Origin: Sarcophilus harrisii
Lineage: Eukaryota; Chordata; Mammalia; Dasyuromorphia; Dasyuridae
Length of the DNA: 64,000 nt
Direction of reading: 5' to 3'
Assembly: GCF_902635505.1 (NCBI RefSeq)
Contig: NC_045432.1
Span: 77,055,051-77,119,050, forward strand
In this document: positions 1-12,429 of the stretch, one piece after another
Layout: each line of letters opens with the position of its first letter
Position numbering within the stretch: position 1 is the stretch's first letter
Position numbers and translations under genes: made by a program
Notes under the pieces: model-generated
The model's database searches: none
Seen by the model: the letters and a program-made list of their open reading frames with translations, nothing else
What the model was told of the DNA's origin: nothing

Positions 1-52
1 CACAAGGCTTAAAACCCAGAGAGATTTATTAAAAGCTATTCTTTATAGCCCA

Positions 53-358
53 CTAAAGACTGAGCCCCTCCAGATCTGCTTTGGATGAACAACTCCCACC
101 GGAGCCTCCCACATAGCCCCTTTTTTTCCAAGAAATTTCCAGTCTCTGCTGTGCCATTGAAATACTCTTTGTTTTATTGATGATTGACAAGGAGGAAGAC
201 TTACCCGTGACCTTCACCTGTGACCAGTTCAGTACCATGGAATAGTGAGCACGAACATTGGGTGAGAGAGATGAGACTATGGCATCCAGTACGAGAAGAC
301 CTTCAATGAGATCTCCGGACTCAATAATCTCTGAGATCCTTTCTAGCTTGAAATCCAT
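53..358 (-). CDS. Possible small gene or 5' coding exon, unrecognised
   Basis: The minus strand has an ATG at 358-356 with A at -3 and G at +4, followed by an open frame of 101 codons to a TAG at 55-53. An AATAAA lies at 25-30, about 23 nt past the stop. The frame also contains a strong splice donor (GTAAGT at 204-199), so an alternative reading is a first coding exon at 205-358 that gives about 52 residues starting MDFKLERISEII and then splices to an exon outside the window. The first 50 residues look protein-like (amphipathic, balanced composition), while those past the donor are Ser/Lys/Gly-rich and less convincing. I do not recognise the family. It could also be a fragment of an old element. 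The window edge prevents seeing downstream exons. Confidence 0.3.
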   Translation of the reverse strand: MDFKLERISEIIESGDLIEGLLVLDAIVSSLSPNVRAHYSMVLNWSQVKVTGKSSSLSIINKTKSISMAQQRLEISWKKRGYVGGSGGSCSSKADLEGLSL

Positions 359-639
359 AATGTCATGATCCTAATACGCAGGGGAAAGCCTAGATTACAA
401 ATCTACCTCAGTATCAATGTGTGTGCTCATGTAATCCTATAGAGCCTCTAGCCAGATATATCAATTTACTGGCGTCCCCCAGAGGAAGGGAGATGTTTGA
501 AGTTACTGAATGGGCAGGAACAGACCTACTGTATATATGTTGTAAACAAGGCTATCAAAACCACCAATCAGACATTAGGAAATGAATCCCAGGAGTCATA
601 GTTTAAGACGTCCTATAACAGCCTTCCTCCAAATTTCCC

Positions 640-1045
640 TGTTTCTCTTGCTTCTGACCCCCTAGATTAGTAACTTTGGGGCCATTCCCAGATTACTTCT
701 CCTCCTCATCAGTAAATTGCTATGTCCCCTCCACAATTCTACCTCTACCTCTCACATCCGTCTTCTCTCCATGGCCACCACTCCACTTCAAGGTCCTGTG
801 AACTCTTGTCTGGACCATTATAGTCTCCAAACTGGTCTTCTTGCTTTTAGCAGCTGCTGCCCTAAAACACAAATTTGACCATATCAATCCCCTACTCAGA
901 AATCTTTAGTGGCTCCCCATTGTCTCTAGGATAAACTACAAATTTCTTAGCCTGATATTTAATGCTCTCTACCATGTAATTCCTATTTTTCCAGCCTTAC
1001 TTCATACAACTCCCTGTCACTCTGCTTTTGAGCCAAACTGGCCTA
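640..1045 (+). repeat. L2 LINE fragment
   Basis: The text matches the remembered L2 ORF2 3' region in sense: a stretch about counting a pair of contrasted residues (TGGACCATTATAGTCTCC), then TCTGACCATATC-type text, then GTGGCTCCCCATTGTCTCTA and the downstream CTTAGCCTGATATTTAATGC. The copy is old and heavily substituted, with no coding capacity. Confidence 0.6.
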
Positions 1046-1140
1046 GGATCAGCTCCTCATTTGATAAATTTGGAATCAGCGGTTGAGTGACTTACCCAGT
1101 ATCATACAGCTAGAAAGTATTAAATACTCCATCTCTTCTC
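1046..1140 (-). repeat. MIR/THER1-type SINE remnant
   Basis: The core GAGTGACTTACCCAGTATCA followed by CACAGCTAGAAAGT-like text is the antisense MIR/CORE-SINE core. Only the central part remains. Confidence 0.6.
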
Positions 1141-2560
1141 TCTGAACCTTTACACAGACTGAAATGGCTGGAATAGGGGGAAACCTTTATTTCCTGGGAG
1201 CCCAACTACAGTTGACTCTAGCTACCATGCAGAATTGCTACAAGAGTGTTTTCAGAGGAGTGGGATAAGGGGATGGGGGACCTTTGGGGGAAACCTTAAT
1301 GCAGCCATCCCCACAAGCTGGGATCCTATAGCTCCTTTCCTTTTTAGCTAACCTTGAGAAAACCATTTACAAAGTGCTTCCGCTTCCTTTCCTTTCACTC
1401 TCTTTGGACATCGGACCTTATCATTCAACCCAAACCACTCTCTCCAAGGGTTACCGATGGTTTCTTATTTGCCAGCTCTAATGGCCTTTCCTCAGTCTGC
1501 ATCCTTCTTGACCTTCCTGAAGCACTGACACTGCCAATCACTCTAGATACCCTTGCCTCTAAGTTGTTGTGACTCCTCATTCCTCTTTTTCCTCCTCCTC
1601 ATCCAACTGCCCCTCTGTCTCCTTGCTGATTCACGTCTAGGTCATGCTCACTGGTTGATGTCCTTCATGGCGAAAGAGCACCAAAATGACATCACTATGT
1701 TAGAGTGGAGTTGCAGTGTGTTTGACTGCAGCTGATGACACCAATAGGAGCTCAGAATGCCCAGCCACAGGTTGGACACAAATAATCCCTATGAACATTT
1801 GGGGTGCTTCTCTAATTGTCCATCTCACATTTTTTCTGAGCTTATTCAATTCTACTTTGTTCATAGGCCATAGCCCCTTCTCTGCTGAGGGCATTCCATG
1901 CTGGGGGTCATGGACCAGTGTCTCCCATGTCATTTAATCAATTCTAAAGTTCTTAAGAGAGATCTTGAGTGTGTCCTTGTATCATTTTTTTCTGACCACC
2001 TTGTGAGCGCTTGCCCTTTGTGAGTTCTCTATAAAATCTTTTTTTTTTTTGGCAAAACTGAGGTGCCAGGAAGGGAAGGAGCCAAGTGTGCTCAAGAAAA
2101 TATTTAAAAAGACAAATGGGGTGGGAAAAGGTAGGCCTGGAAAGGGAGAAGGCTTGGGAAAACTGGGGGCAAAATTAAGACTTATGTGCTAAAGAGCTAT
2201 AAGAGAATAAAAGAGGAGACCATACTGAGGGGAAAGGGGGTGGAAAATTTGGGGGTGAAGCAAAGGCTTTAAGTGAAGTGAAAAAGCATTCAAGAGGGGG
2301 AACTGAGCACTTGGTGCCCACCGGCTTGCTAGGCCCTAACTTCATGTTCTGTCCCGCATTTGGTTTGAGAGGCAGATATTGAGTTTGAGAAAATAAAGGG
2401 AAAACTGCTAGAGAAGGAGAAGCTAAGACGTTGGCATCCACCCATAAGGGAAAAAAGGCTGTAAAGAAAAAGGCCTGGAGAAAAGCCCTCAAAAAGGCAA
2501 GAACTATGAGGAGAAAAAAAATCTGGGCCAGCCCTACTTAATTATCAGAATGAGAAACTA
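1141..2560. other. Intergenic DNA, no gene seen
   Basis: I see no conserved coding frame, splice-site pairs or RNA gene. The part at about 1,700-2,030 reads like an old interspersed element of unidentified family. A T-run lies at 2,040-2,050. From about 2,060 the plus strand becomes purine-rich (A/G), which explains long open but low-complexity frames on the minus strand. Confidence 0.5.
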
Positions 2561-3930
2561 GCACCACTGGGGCAGCGTCCCCTGACAGGGAAGCCTTTGC
2601 TCATTGCTTCGCTCCCTTTGACCTTGTCCCCCTCTCCTGCGGGTCTCTTTGCCCTTCCTTGGTTGAAAAATAATGTAAGGTGGAGAAGAGGGAAATACAG
2701 GCCTTTCCCATGGTCTCTCCAGCTTCCCACCTCCTCTATGGAAGCAATTAGGGCCAAAGGGTTTTCTAAGGCGTCAGATCCCATCCCCGGGCTTTAATAA
2801 ATGCTTAGCATGTGTAGAGTTATACAAGACACTGAGACTCCAAAAAACCCCTCAGTCTTCCTATCTTCCAACCATTCCCTTTAGGTTACTCTCCTGGGGT
2901 CCTGGGAAGAAAAAGGTGGGAATCCAAGGCCCCAGTCAGGTGCTCCTTTCCCAACAGACTTAGGAACTAAGAAGCAAGAATTTGATTGGTTAGCCGAGCA
3001 AAAGGCAATAGGGAGAGAGAAGGAAGTGGCTGCCCAGCCTAGTCATTTATTCTAAGAAAAGAAAAATAACCCATAAAAAGATAGCCTCTAAATTTGGAAT
3101 TCTTGAAAATTCTGATCCCAACCTTAATACAGGGATTCCCCCTAACTCCCATTGAGGGGACCAGACCCCATCCCTAAATTCTAATAAATATATATCCTAG
3201 GCAAGAGTATACCAGACATCAGAGACACAAAGAAAAAAAAAACTTTGGATGCTCCCTTTGTTATGCTACAATTTTCTTTGATTGTTCTACCTCAGTTTCC
3301 CTTAATTGTTCTACCTCAGTTTCCCTTAATTGTTCTACCTAGATTTCCCTGAATTGTTCTGCCTGGTTGCAACATCCCCACTCCTAACTTAGGACTAGCC
3401 ACTCTAAGGTTATAAACTGTGAATGTTGAATCAAGATAAGGAGAAAGACCTTTTATCTTGACTCCAGACCTTCCCATCTCATCTGAATGTCTGATGCTCA
3501 CTCTGCCCTCCCCATCCTGTCATTGTTCTTCCCAATAACTAAACCCTATAAAGAATCTCTGGGACCCCCACGTTGGATACTGGAGACTTGGAGACGAGAG
3601 TCCGATCCAGTCACTTAATCAAACTCTCCAATAAAATAATTATTATAACTCTCTAATCTCTAAGCTGCCTCAGTTTCTCCGGCATTACACCTTCTGAAAG
3701 AGATGCCTTCTAGCCTTCCCCCTCAAGCCATGGAGGGGGGTGAGAAAGAAGATGGGAGTACCCAGTGAGGTGCTCCTTTCTCAATGGGCCTCAGAGTCAA
3801 GGAATAAGGAAAGAAAGGAGCAACTGACCATGATGTAGGGAAGAACTTCCAATTGTCTGCCCATGAGGAGATGCTAAGACGGTCTCCACCTTTGGAAGCT
3901 TTGAAAACTCTGGTCCCTACCCCTCCACAG
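2560..3930. repeat. Diverged local duplication of about 0.4 kb, split by an LTR
   Basis: Two stretches recur. An AATAAATGCTTAGCATGTG-like segment with a following 'ATACAAGACACTGAGAC' at about 2,796-2,840 resembles one at 3,182-3,230. The phrase GGTGCTCCTTTCCCAACAG at about 2,940 resembles GGTGCTCCTTTCTCAATGG at about 3,770. After removing the 431-bp LTR the offsets are about 380 to 430 bp. This suggests an old tandem duplication, or two copies of one interspersed family. A similar segment near 4,895-4,940 favours the second view. Confidence 0.35.
3259..3689 (+). mobile_element. Solo LTR of an endogenous retrovirus (ERV1-like)
   Basis: The element begins TGTTATGC and ends GGCATTACA, with the TG...CA ends typical of LTRs. 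It is flanked on both sides by the 4-bp duplication CCTT (3255-3258 and 3690-3693), the size typical of gammaretrovirus-like (ERV1) integration. A TATA-like CCCTATAAAG lies near 3,545 and an AATAAA near 3,633, in the expected order U3-R-U5. No internal retroviral sequence is attached, so this is a solo LTR left by recombination between two LTRs. It is a fossil; the intact 4-bp duplication suggests moderate rather than extreme age. Confidence 0.8.
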
Positions 3931-4234
3931 GGCTCTGGATTGGGGCAAAAAGTTTTGTAAAAGCCAGAGTCCTTTCTAAACTTCTTTTCAGCTTCCCCTC
4001 TTGGGATGTATGTCAAGGCAGAAGGTGAAGGTAGCCTCGACCTGGGACTCAAGCTTTTGTAGGGAAATAAAAACAGACTCGAAACAAAGAATATGGAGGC
4101 TTTTAGAATAAGGCTCCCAAACGAGGGTTGGGTGGCAGGTGACAGGTAAGGCTCCCTCATTAGGGGGTCAGGTAGAGAGGCAAGAAAAAGGGAGGTGGTA
4201 GACATGGCCTGAGAGGGGCCCAGCCTCTTGTTTT

Positions 4235-4695
4235 AACTAGTTTTACTGGCTGGTAAATTCTGGCTGCAGATAAAAGGCTTTTTCAGGTTGCCATTTGGCA
4301 TGTATTTCTGACATAAAAATTGCAATGATAATTTTATTTCCAACGACCTCTGAATGAAATATTGGAAATCTGCTTAAATAAGAAAACTGGACTAGAAGAG
4401 CCAGTTAAGCTTCCTTTTCATGTCCTCTGGGATGTCACTCAGCTCAGGAAATTCTAAAAAGCAGATCTCGCCCCCATCTCTGAAGCCCTTAACCCAGAGT
4501 GCCCCGCAGTATTGTCAGTTCATTGAATCCTTTAGAATTGATCCATCAAGATTAGCAAAGAATTTTGCTCAAGGCCCCACAGCTTTTTAAAAATGAAAGC
4601 AAATTAAACCGCCTGGCTCCCTTGCCCCGGGCCCTAGAGTTGCCTCTTGGCCCTTGGGTAGCATGGAGCTCTAGGGGCGGAGGCTGCTCCCCCCC
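4235..4695 (+). repeat. Left arm of a long inverted repeat
   Basis: Read forward, this segment matches the reverse complement of about 5,225-5,705 along its whole length. Matching landmarks in order are GATAAAAGGCTTTT, TTGCAATGATAA, TTTATTTCC, GCAAATCTGCTTA-like, AGTTAAGCTTCCTTTTCATG against its partner, and GGGTAGCATGGAGCTC. Divergence is moderate, with indels. No coding frame runs through the arm. Confidence 0.75.
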
Positions 4696-5224
4696 CCTTG
4701 AGGTAGGTAGCCTCCAGATCCATCACCCTGAAGCAATTACCTGGTCCCTTACAGCTAGTTAAAATTCTAGAAAAGGCAAGTCATCCTCAGAATCTGCAAG
4801 TCTAGGATGTCCTAAATGTGATCCTGGAAAAAGAAGAGTTTGGGGGCTCAGAGAATTTAGCAAAAGTCTTTCCTGTAGTTTCATCAGGAAAGATTCTTTA
4901 ACAAGTGCTTCTCATGTGTTGGTTTATACTGGACACTGGGATTTGTGTGTCCATCTCCTTCCCATTTCCTTTTCCTGTGTAGCCCTTGAGCATCCATCCT
5001 GTCCCGAGAGATGCTGGGAAGCTGGCCTAGAATCCCAGAAACTCCCAGCATGAACAAATGAGTCAGCCCATCCGGTCTCAGTTTCTCAAGCAGTCCAGAC
5101 TCTAGATTTGGGTATCCTTCCCCTTTAGTTGGACTCACTATGGAACTAGGACCACCCTGCAATCACCCTTCACCTTCACTAGCTTCTTTAGCATTTCAAA
5201 GCTATAAATAGCCAGAGACTTAAA
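4696..5224. other. Spacer between the inverted-repeat arms
   Basis: About 530 bp with no transposase-like frame. It starts with a C-run at 4,690-4,699. A segment near 4,895-4,940 resembles the repeat seen near 2,800 and 3,185. No gene is supported. Confidence 0.5.
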
Positions 5225-5705
5225 AATAGCTTCCTCCACTGGAGCTCCAGGCTACCCAAGGACCAAGAGGGCAATTGTCGGGCCTGGGGCAAGGGACGCT
5301 GGGTTGTTTCATTGGTTTTATTTAAAAAGTTCTGGGACCATGAGCACAAAATGGCTTGAGATTTTTTGATAGATCAATTCTAAATGATTTGAAGAAGAGA
5401 CTCAATAGCGAGTGGCACTATGGGAGATTCAAAGATGGAGGGGAGGGTAAAATCTGCTTTTTAGAATGATCAGAGTTGGGTGATATCCCAGAAGACATGA
5501 AAAGGGAGCTTAACTGGCTCTTCTAGCCCAATTGGGAGTTTTTCTATCTAAGCAGATTTGCAACATCTCATTCAGGAGTCACTGGAAATAAAGTTATCAT
5601 TGCAACTTTTATGCCATAAATAAATGTCAAATGACAACCAACAGCTGCCTTTAAAAGCCTTTTATCAGCCACAACCAAAATCTCCACCAGATAAACATAG
5701 CTTTA
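5225..5705 (-). repeat. Right arm of a long inverted repeat
   Basis: This is the partner of the arm at 4,235-4,695, separated from it by about 530 bp. Landmarks appear in reverse order and complement: GAGCTCCAGGCTACCC, GACATGAAAAGGGAGCTTAA, TAAGCAGATTTGCAACATC, TTATCATTGCAAC, AAAAGCCTTTTATC. The outer end abuts the telomere-like tract at 5,714. The pair could be long terminal inverted repeats of an unnamed DNA element, or two opposite copies of one repeat family. Confidence 0.75.
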
Positions 5706-5713
5706 CTTTTGTA

Positions 5714-5731
5714 GGTTAGGGTTAGGGTTAG
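5714..5731 (+). repeat. Short telomere-like tract (TTAGGG)3
   Basis: GGTTAGGGTTAGGGTTAG is three perfect units of the vertebrate telomere repeat, directly beside the outer end of the right inverted-repeat arm. Confidence 0.85.
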
Positions 5732-8700
5732 AACACACCCGAATTATAAAGTCGGGGTTTTTGCTTTCAAAAACTAAACAGGGAAGGTAGCCCTTTCTGC
5801 CCTTATCTCAGGCCCTACCACCCATAGGTGCTTGACAGTGAAGTGTGTTTTTCAGGGACCAGCCAAGAACTCCTCTTTCCTCAAGGAGGATGGCAAAGAG
5901 AGAGGCAAAATTTCTTGAACCCCCCTCAGAACTCATCAGATAATCTTCTGTACTGACCATTTATTTACCAGGTTCATTGACTTGGAGAAAAACCTACATT
6001 TCTGCTTTTCCTGATGGCTTTAAAGCCATTTCTAACCCTTGTCTTGTCTTCAGAGGTCTTGTCACAGGCTAGAGAGAGAAGCATTTCAGAGCATCTCTGG
6101 ATCCAGACCTGACCAGGTTCAGTTCCCTCAGCCCAGAAATAGCACAACCATGAGAAGACTTACCCTCTATATAATGTCCTAAGACTAAATTCGGAGCCTG
6201 AAGGGCCAAATTGGCCTGATGAAAATGTGATGGCCTGGGGTAAGGGGAGTGATGGGATCTCATAAGGCACATCAAGTCAATCTATCAATATGTGTAAATA
6301 AATAAATCGCTTATAAATAAATACCAATAAATAATTGCTTGTCCTGTTAATACATGTGGGGAGAACTGATAACTGGGATAGGTTTTGTCGGTTGGTTGGT
6401 TTCTGAGAATAGGCCTCCCCATCTTACCTAGGCTAGAAGTTGAGTGGCCATTCACAGGTCCAATCCCACCATTGATTGGTACCGGAGCTTTGATGTCCAC
6501 CAATGATCTGAGTTGTTTTGCTATTTCCTAGGCAGCCTTAGGAGGCTGCCATGTTGGTGCTCAACCTCAAGATTCCTGAAAGCCAGTGACCGGCCAGCCC
6601 CAGCATCCTTGATCGCAGGGATGCAAACCATAAAATCTAGCATCCTCAGTTATTTGGTGACGGATAATTTTGCTTGCTTCCCAGTGGGAATCAGTGGGCT
6701 CAGTCTGTGGAACCCATTGGCTAAATGGCTAGAAGCCTATGGCAAAGCGGAGCGGTCAGTAAGCAGAGGAAAAACCCAAAAGCCTAATTTGAGGAATTTT
6801 GAAGATGTTTTGGAATTTGAGGATGTTTAAGTAGCACTGGGAGAGCTGAGCTTTGCTTCTGGGGTATAATCTAAGCCTTTTTGCAAATGTGGAAACTCAT
6901 GCTCATGTTAATAAACTGACTCCTTAAATGTATCCGGAGAGCAGGCCATTTGGAGAGGTCTTCATCTCTGAGCACAGGGTGCGTATTGACTTTCAAGTTT
7001 GTTCGCCCTCGGCCAAAAAGGATCTGTCCCCATTGAACTGTTCTCCTTCAGAGATCAAAGAGCTCATTGCAAATGGTGCCCTTTCTTGTGATACCTATCT
7101 TGGTTGATGAGATATATTGATGTCATAAGTTATTTGTGCCCTAGAATATTGTTGAATGTAAGAGTGGAACTTTCTGCAGTAGGGCAGCCCTGCTTAAGGG
7201 AGCCATTTCTTTTTGGAAAGCTTAATTACTCCCAGAATTGTTCTAATGAAGGAGCCGCTTAACTACTCCTCTCCTTGTGTTGTTGCTGGATATTGTGGGG
7301 TGTAATGTTGCTATATTTGTTTAATCGGGGACTTGGAGCTGTGTCTTGGCTGATGCTCAGTGGAAGTCTGACTCCCCAGGGGGCTACTGATGAAAACAGG
7401 TAGTTGTTTTCCAGGTGAATAATCACTGAACAAACTGGGAATCTTGGGCAGTGTCAGGAATTGAGGAGCCATCCCAGTCCTTAAATCTCTGGCTCACATT
7501 AGTAAAAGGTTGGCCAGGGAAGTCATTTCTATGGGAAAAGTCATGATTTTGTGGGGGTCACTTTGCTGGTAACAGATATTAGGAAAGCACCTTCCCCACA
7601 GGTTCTTGCCCTCTGGGTCGATTCACCTCTTGGTTCTTTGCCGGGCCTGAGGAATCCAGGAACTCGCCAAACGGCTAATGGAAGAAACCATGGCATTAGG
7701 AACCGAAGATATGGCAGAGGAAGAGGGGATAGAGCATTCCCTACTGCTGTGGAAAGCATCCGGTGCCTTAGGGTCTTCCCAGAAGGTGTTGTTGGGGGAA
7801 AAGTGGAAAAATTTGAACTTGGAGTGAGGAAAACTTGGACTCCAGCCCTACCTCTTGTATATATTGGCTGTGTGGCCCTGGACTAATTATCTAACCTCTC
7901 AGGGTTCCAGGCCAGTCTTTAAGGGTCAACTTATAGACTGGTTCCCCATTTGCTCCAGTAAAAGGGAATTCTCTCCCAGGAGTCTCCTCTGCCGATGAAA
8001 TCATATATTTGAAGGATGAAAGAGCTAACTGGAATGAGCTGGCATTTTGTGTTTTGAGGGAGTTTGCCACTGATAATGGCAGCCCTCGATGGCCCTATGC
8101 ATCCACCGTGCCCGCAAAAGTGCCCATTACAAAGAATATGAGGGTCGCAGCTCGAGCCGCCAAGATATAACAAATTAAGAAACAAAGAAGGGTGTGCTGG
8201 CGGGAGGGGAGTGATCAGCTCTAACAAAGGGCCAGCCCACCTGTTCTATCCGCCCGGAATGATGGAGAACTCTGCTCCTCTGGAACAGGTGCATGGTCAG
8301 AAGTGCTGCTAATTTCAGTTCTGCGTGTGGGGAGTTAATATGTCGGGGCTCCTTAGAGACGGAAGCATTGGCAAATGACTGTGTATAAAAATGGAAAGCA
8401 CTTGGGAGTTTCACCACCGAGCCAGATATAGCACACAGTAAAGGGGCTAGCTGAAAGTAGTTACCAGCCACAGAGGGTCACTGGCTGAAGGGGGACTGCA
8501 GTATCACCCATTTAGGTCAGACTTAACCCTGTGGGAGTAACCCTGGCCAACTAAATAAGCATCTTTCATGTTTTAGACCTAGAAGGCAGGAGGTCTGGCA
8601 GATAACATGGGGAGTCTTGTGTGACAAAGCCATGATTCGAGTTACACTTTCAACTTCCTTCTGCCTTCAAGAAAGCTCCTAGCTCCGTGTAATTCTGGCT

Positions 8701-8970
8701 CCTTTGCCGCTAGGCCCTCCCAAGGTTGCTCGTGCAAGTTGAGCCCTTCATACTCCCAGGTAAGGAGCAAAAGGCTTCGGTACCTTTTGGTCAGGAAGAG
8801 AGGGACTTCCAGAAAAACAAAAGTCACACTTGAAGGAGCCCTTCAAATTGGGTCTCTTACACCCACATTCATCCTCAGAGCAAGAAAATAAAAGTGCCCT
8901 CCTTTCCTGAGGGTCCAATATGCTAGGGATCACAGGTATATATTTGATATATGTTTTTGTTCTGCTCAAC
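5732..8970. other. Intergenic DNA, no gene seen
   Basis: Single-copy-looking and old repeat DNA. Short open frames on both strands lack conserved composition, Kozak starts with splice signals, or recognisable domains. No RNA gene was recognised. Confidence 0.5.

Positions 8971-8973
<3 letters not shown>

Positions 8974-9010
<37 letters not shown>
8974..9010 (+). repeat. (CA)n microsatellite
   Basis: An uninterrupted CA dinucleotide run of about 18 units. It accounts for the poly(Val-Cys) frames on the opposite strand. Confidence 0.9.
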
Positions 9011-9029
9011 ACACAAAGAACAGTCTACT

Positions 9030-9130
9030 GCTAAGGAAACATTTATTTGCCCATTTTACAGAAAGGAAAACTTGAGACCCAAAAGATTTCAATGTTTTGC
9101 CGAACTGGCTCTTCTTGACTTTCTGCTTTA
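9030..9130 (-). repeat. MIR-type SINE remnant
   Basis: The text TTTGCCCATTTTACAGAAAG, with a following AACTTGAGACCCAAAAG, resembles the antisense MIR core (CCATTTTACAGATGAGG). Degraded. Confidence 0.4.
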
Positions 9131-9995
9131 AAATGCTTAGCTCACATCTCCTCCCCTGAGACACCCTTTAAAGAAAAGTCCTGTCTTTTCTGCCCAGGAG
9201 CTCCATCCTGGAGCGGGACGGAGAGGGAGAGAAAGGAAGAGACGCCTTTTGTATGATGTAAGCTTCATTGCCCTGGTGATAGCATCTTAACTTGATTTTT
9301 CCCCGGGAGGTTAAGATCTCCTCTTGCCAACGGTTTGTGATGAAGCAGCTTTCCTTTTCGGGGGTTTTCAAGGTCCAGCAATAGTAGTACAAGAGGTACA
9401 GAAGGCACATGTTTCTCTGCAGCTGAGCCGATTTCCCAGAAACGCCCTGCTGTCAGCTTGCCCCCTTAAGTAGAAAAGTGGTCCTGAGGATCTGCTTTCC
9501 CTCCGAGACAGATAGATGGCCCAATGGGATTCAAGTGCTGTTCCCTGTGGAGAAGGCTGGGGCCACACAAACGTGGCTTTAGGATTTAGGTATGAAAAGT
9601 GAACGCTTCAAACCCAAAGGGCCTTTTCTTCCTTAAATAAGCAGCCATTGTGTAGGCAAGCCACCTTGTGTTCTTCCTGGTCCTTTCAAGGATCCAATGT
9701 CTTTCTCAACAATAGAATGGGGGTTTCTGCAGGGCTCAGGGGCTCTCGTGTCACTATGGAAACCTGGCCTCTCCGCCAGCTGCCTCGTCCAGGCTTCTTG
9801 GCAAAGAACAGGCCTCAGAAAACGAGAGACCTCTCTGATGTCTCACAGAGTCCCGCCGCACAAATAAGACCCAAGAGGAACCTGGGCTTCTGCTCACGCT
9901 CAGGAGAAGGTCTGCACACCGTCCCTGCCGGGAGCACAGCGAGGACCCGTGGCCCCCGTTCACAGAGCTCCGGCCCACTGATGCTCGCCCAGACC

Positions 9996-10689
<694 letters not shown>

Positions 10690-10690
<1 letters not shown>

Positions 10691-10890
10691 CTACATCAAA
10701 GCTTCTTCAACTGGGGGTCTCAACCCCGTATGGAGTCACAGAACAGAATAAGATCACAGAATTATTATTTCTTTTCAGTAAATCTGACTCATATACCTAT
10801 TTTATATAAACCTCTATACCCACGTCACGTAAAAATTCCTCGGACAAAAAGGGGTCACAAGGGCCAAGAGTTTACGAAGTCCCGGGCTGG
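10690..10890 (+). mobile_element. Probable hAT-type non-autonomous DNA transposon fragment
   Basis: The left end (CTTCTTCAACTGGGGGTCTC followed by AACCCC) and the right end (GGGGTCACAAGGGCCAAGAG followed by TTTACGAAG) are imperfect inverted partners, and the phrase 'GGGGTC' near both ends is typical of a common mammalian hAT MITE class. The centre is AT-rich and non-coding. Family name not assigned. Confidence 0.5.
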
Positions 10891-12429
10891 CTGATCCTGT
10901 CTTTGTTTCAGTTACGAGTTGGAATATTGGACCTGGAGATCCCTTTTGGCTCTGAGCAACAAGGATTCTCCAAGACTGTGATCTGGATGACAATAAGAGC
11001 TTCCTCAAAAAAGGAAAATCTCTGCAGGTTTGGTGGGGGGCCTGGTTTAGAATATCTATAGCCTCCAATGTGACTTCCTCTCTCAAGCCTCCCCTGGCAT
11101 GGCGCCACGATGGGGGCCCTGGATGTCCGTGGGACACACTTCTCACCAACACTCTCTTCTCCCCTCTGTCTTCAAGTGGAACGGAAGCGCGCGAAGTGGT
11201 GAATGGTCGGGAAGAAGCTGGTTCCACTATGCTCAGGAGACCCGGACCTTTAGGGGCATCTAAAGCTTTGCCATCCTGTGAACAAACACACAATTAGAGA
11301 AGCAAATGTTTAAACAAATACAGAGAGAGACAAAGAGATCTTGGGGCTGGGGGGGGAGTAGTTTGCTATAGTTAAGACCACTTTAGAAATATTTGAAGGT
11401 CTTAGGATTTTGAACATTTGTTTTTCTTAAACTTGTGCTTTTAAGTTAGCAAGCAACTCAAATCACCAAACAGCAACCGCTAACTCAATTAGCCATTAGC
11501 CCTGCTGACTCAATTAGCCATTAGTCATGCTGTACAGAAGGCCTTGATAATAAGTTGATAAGAGCAGTTGTGGATCAAGGAGGCAGCGGCTTCAGAGTCT
11601 GAGAAAGGAGAGAAGATCGTATCTGACATCTGTGGCTCAGTGGCCCCTTGACAAGACAGATGGGACTTAAGGAAGATGTATCTTGCTGTCATGTGAGGGG
11701 CGGTTTGGGGGCCTTAGGGGCTTTCAGGGAAACAGGGGGAGGATGGATGTAAGGGTCTGAAAGCCACGCTTTTTCCAGGCTCATAACATCGGGCTACCCT
11801 TTAACAGGGTCCCCAAACCCAGAAAGTGTCTTTAATAAGCAGATGATTACCACCGAGAAGGCCTCCAAGCCTAAAATAACATTGAAAGTGGGCTCGTTTC
11901 CAAGGAAGCTCTAAATTCTGTATGTTATCGCTTCCTTCTTCAAGGAGAAAACTGGCCAAACCCTACATCCCAATGCAGATTTCTCCACTAGCACGTGGCC
12001 TTGACCTCTCATGGACATAAGTCTCCTGGATTCCCCACAGCTGTCTGTTTGTGTATGGGACAAAGGACTGACTAAAGGCCCCAGACAAGTCCCATGCCTG
12101 GATCTAAGGCAAAGAGGGACCGTGTTCTATAGATCTCCCCAACCAAGAGCAGTGCGCATCGTTCGCTCCTTTTTCTCCTGTTATGACGTGGCGTTCTACA
12201 CACACTATTCACGTCCTCTCCCAATGAGCAGGAAAGGGCTAGGACCGGGATCCCCAATTCCATGGATATAGGGAACTCGGAAACTTAGAGAGCTTCCTAG
12301 AACTCTGAGAGCTGGGATGATTTGAGATGAAGCTATTATGGCAAGCCACACTGCAGAAGGAAATCACTGATAAATCACCAGGATCAATCTCCATGCTAAG
12401 GTTGACAAGAACAGACAGAAAGGCAGGCT
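10891..12429. other. Intergenic DNA, no gene seen
   Basis: No supported gene. A short direct duplication (ACTCAATTAGCCATTAG twice, near 11,480 and 11,510) is the only local structure noted. A G-run lies near 11,348. Confidence 0.5.

Noticed and set aside
3723-4205. 160-codon minus-strand frame
   Set aside because: Lies in purine-rich, duplicated repeat DNA; Ser/Pro/Phe composition is strand-bias driven and no family is seen.
8748-9164. 138-codon minus-strand frame
   Set aside because: Runs through the CA microsatellite (poly Cys-Val) and a MIR remnant.
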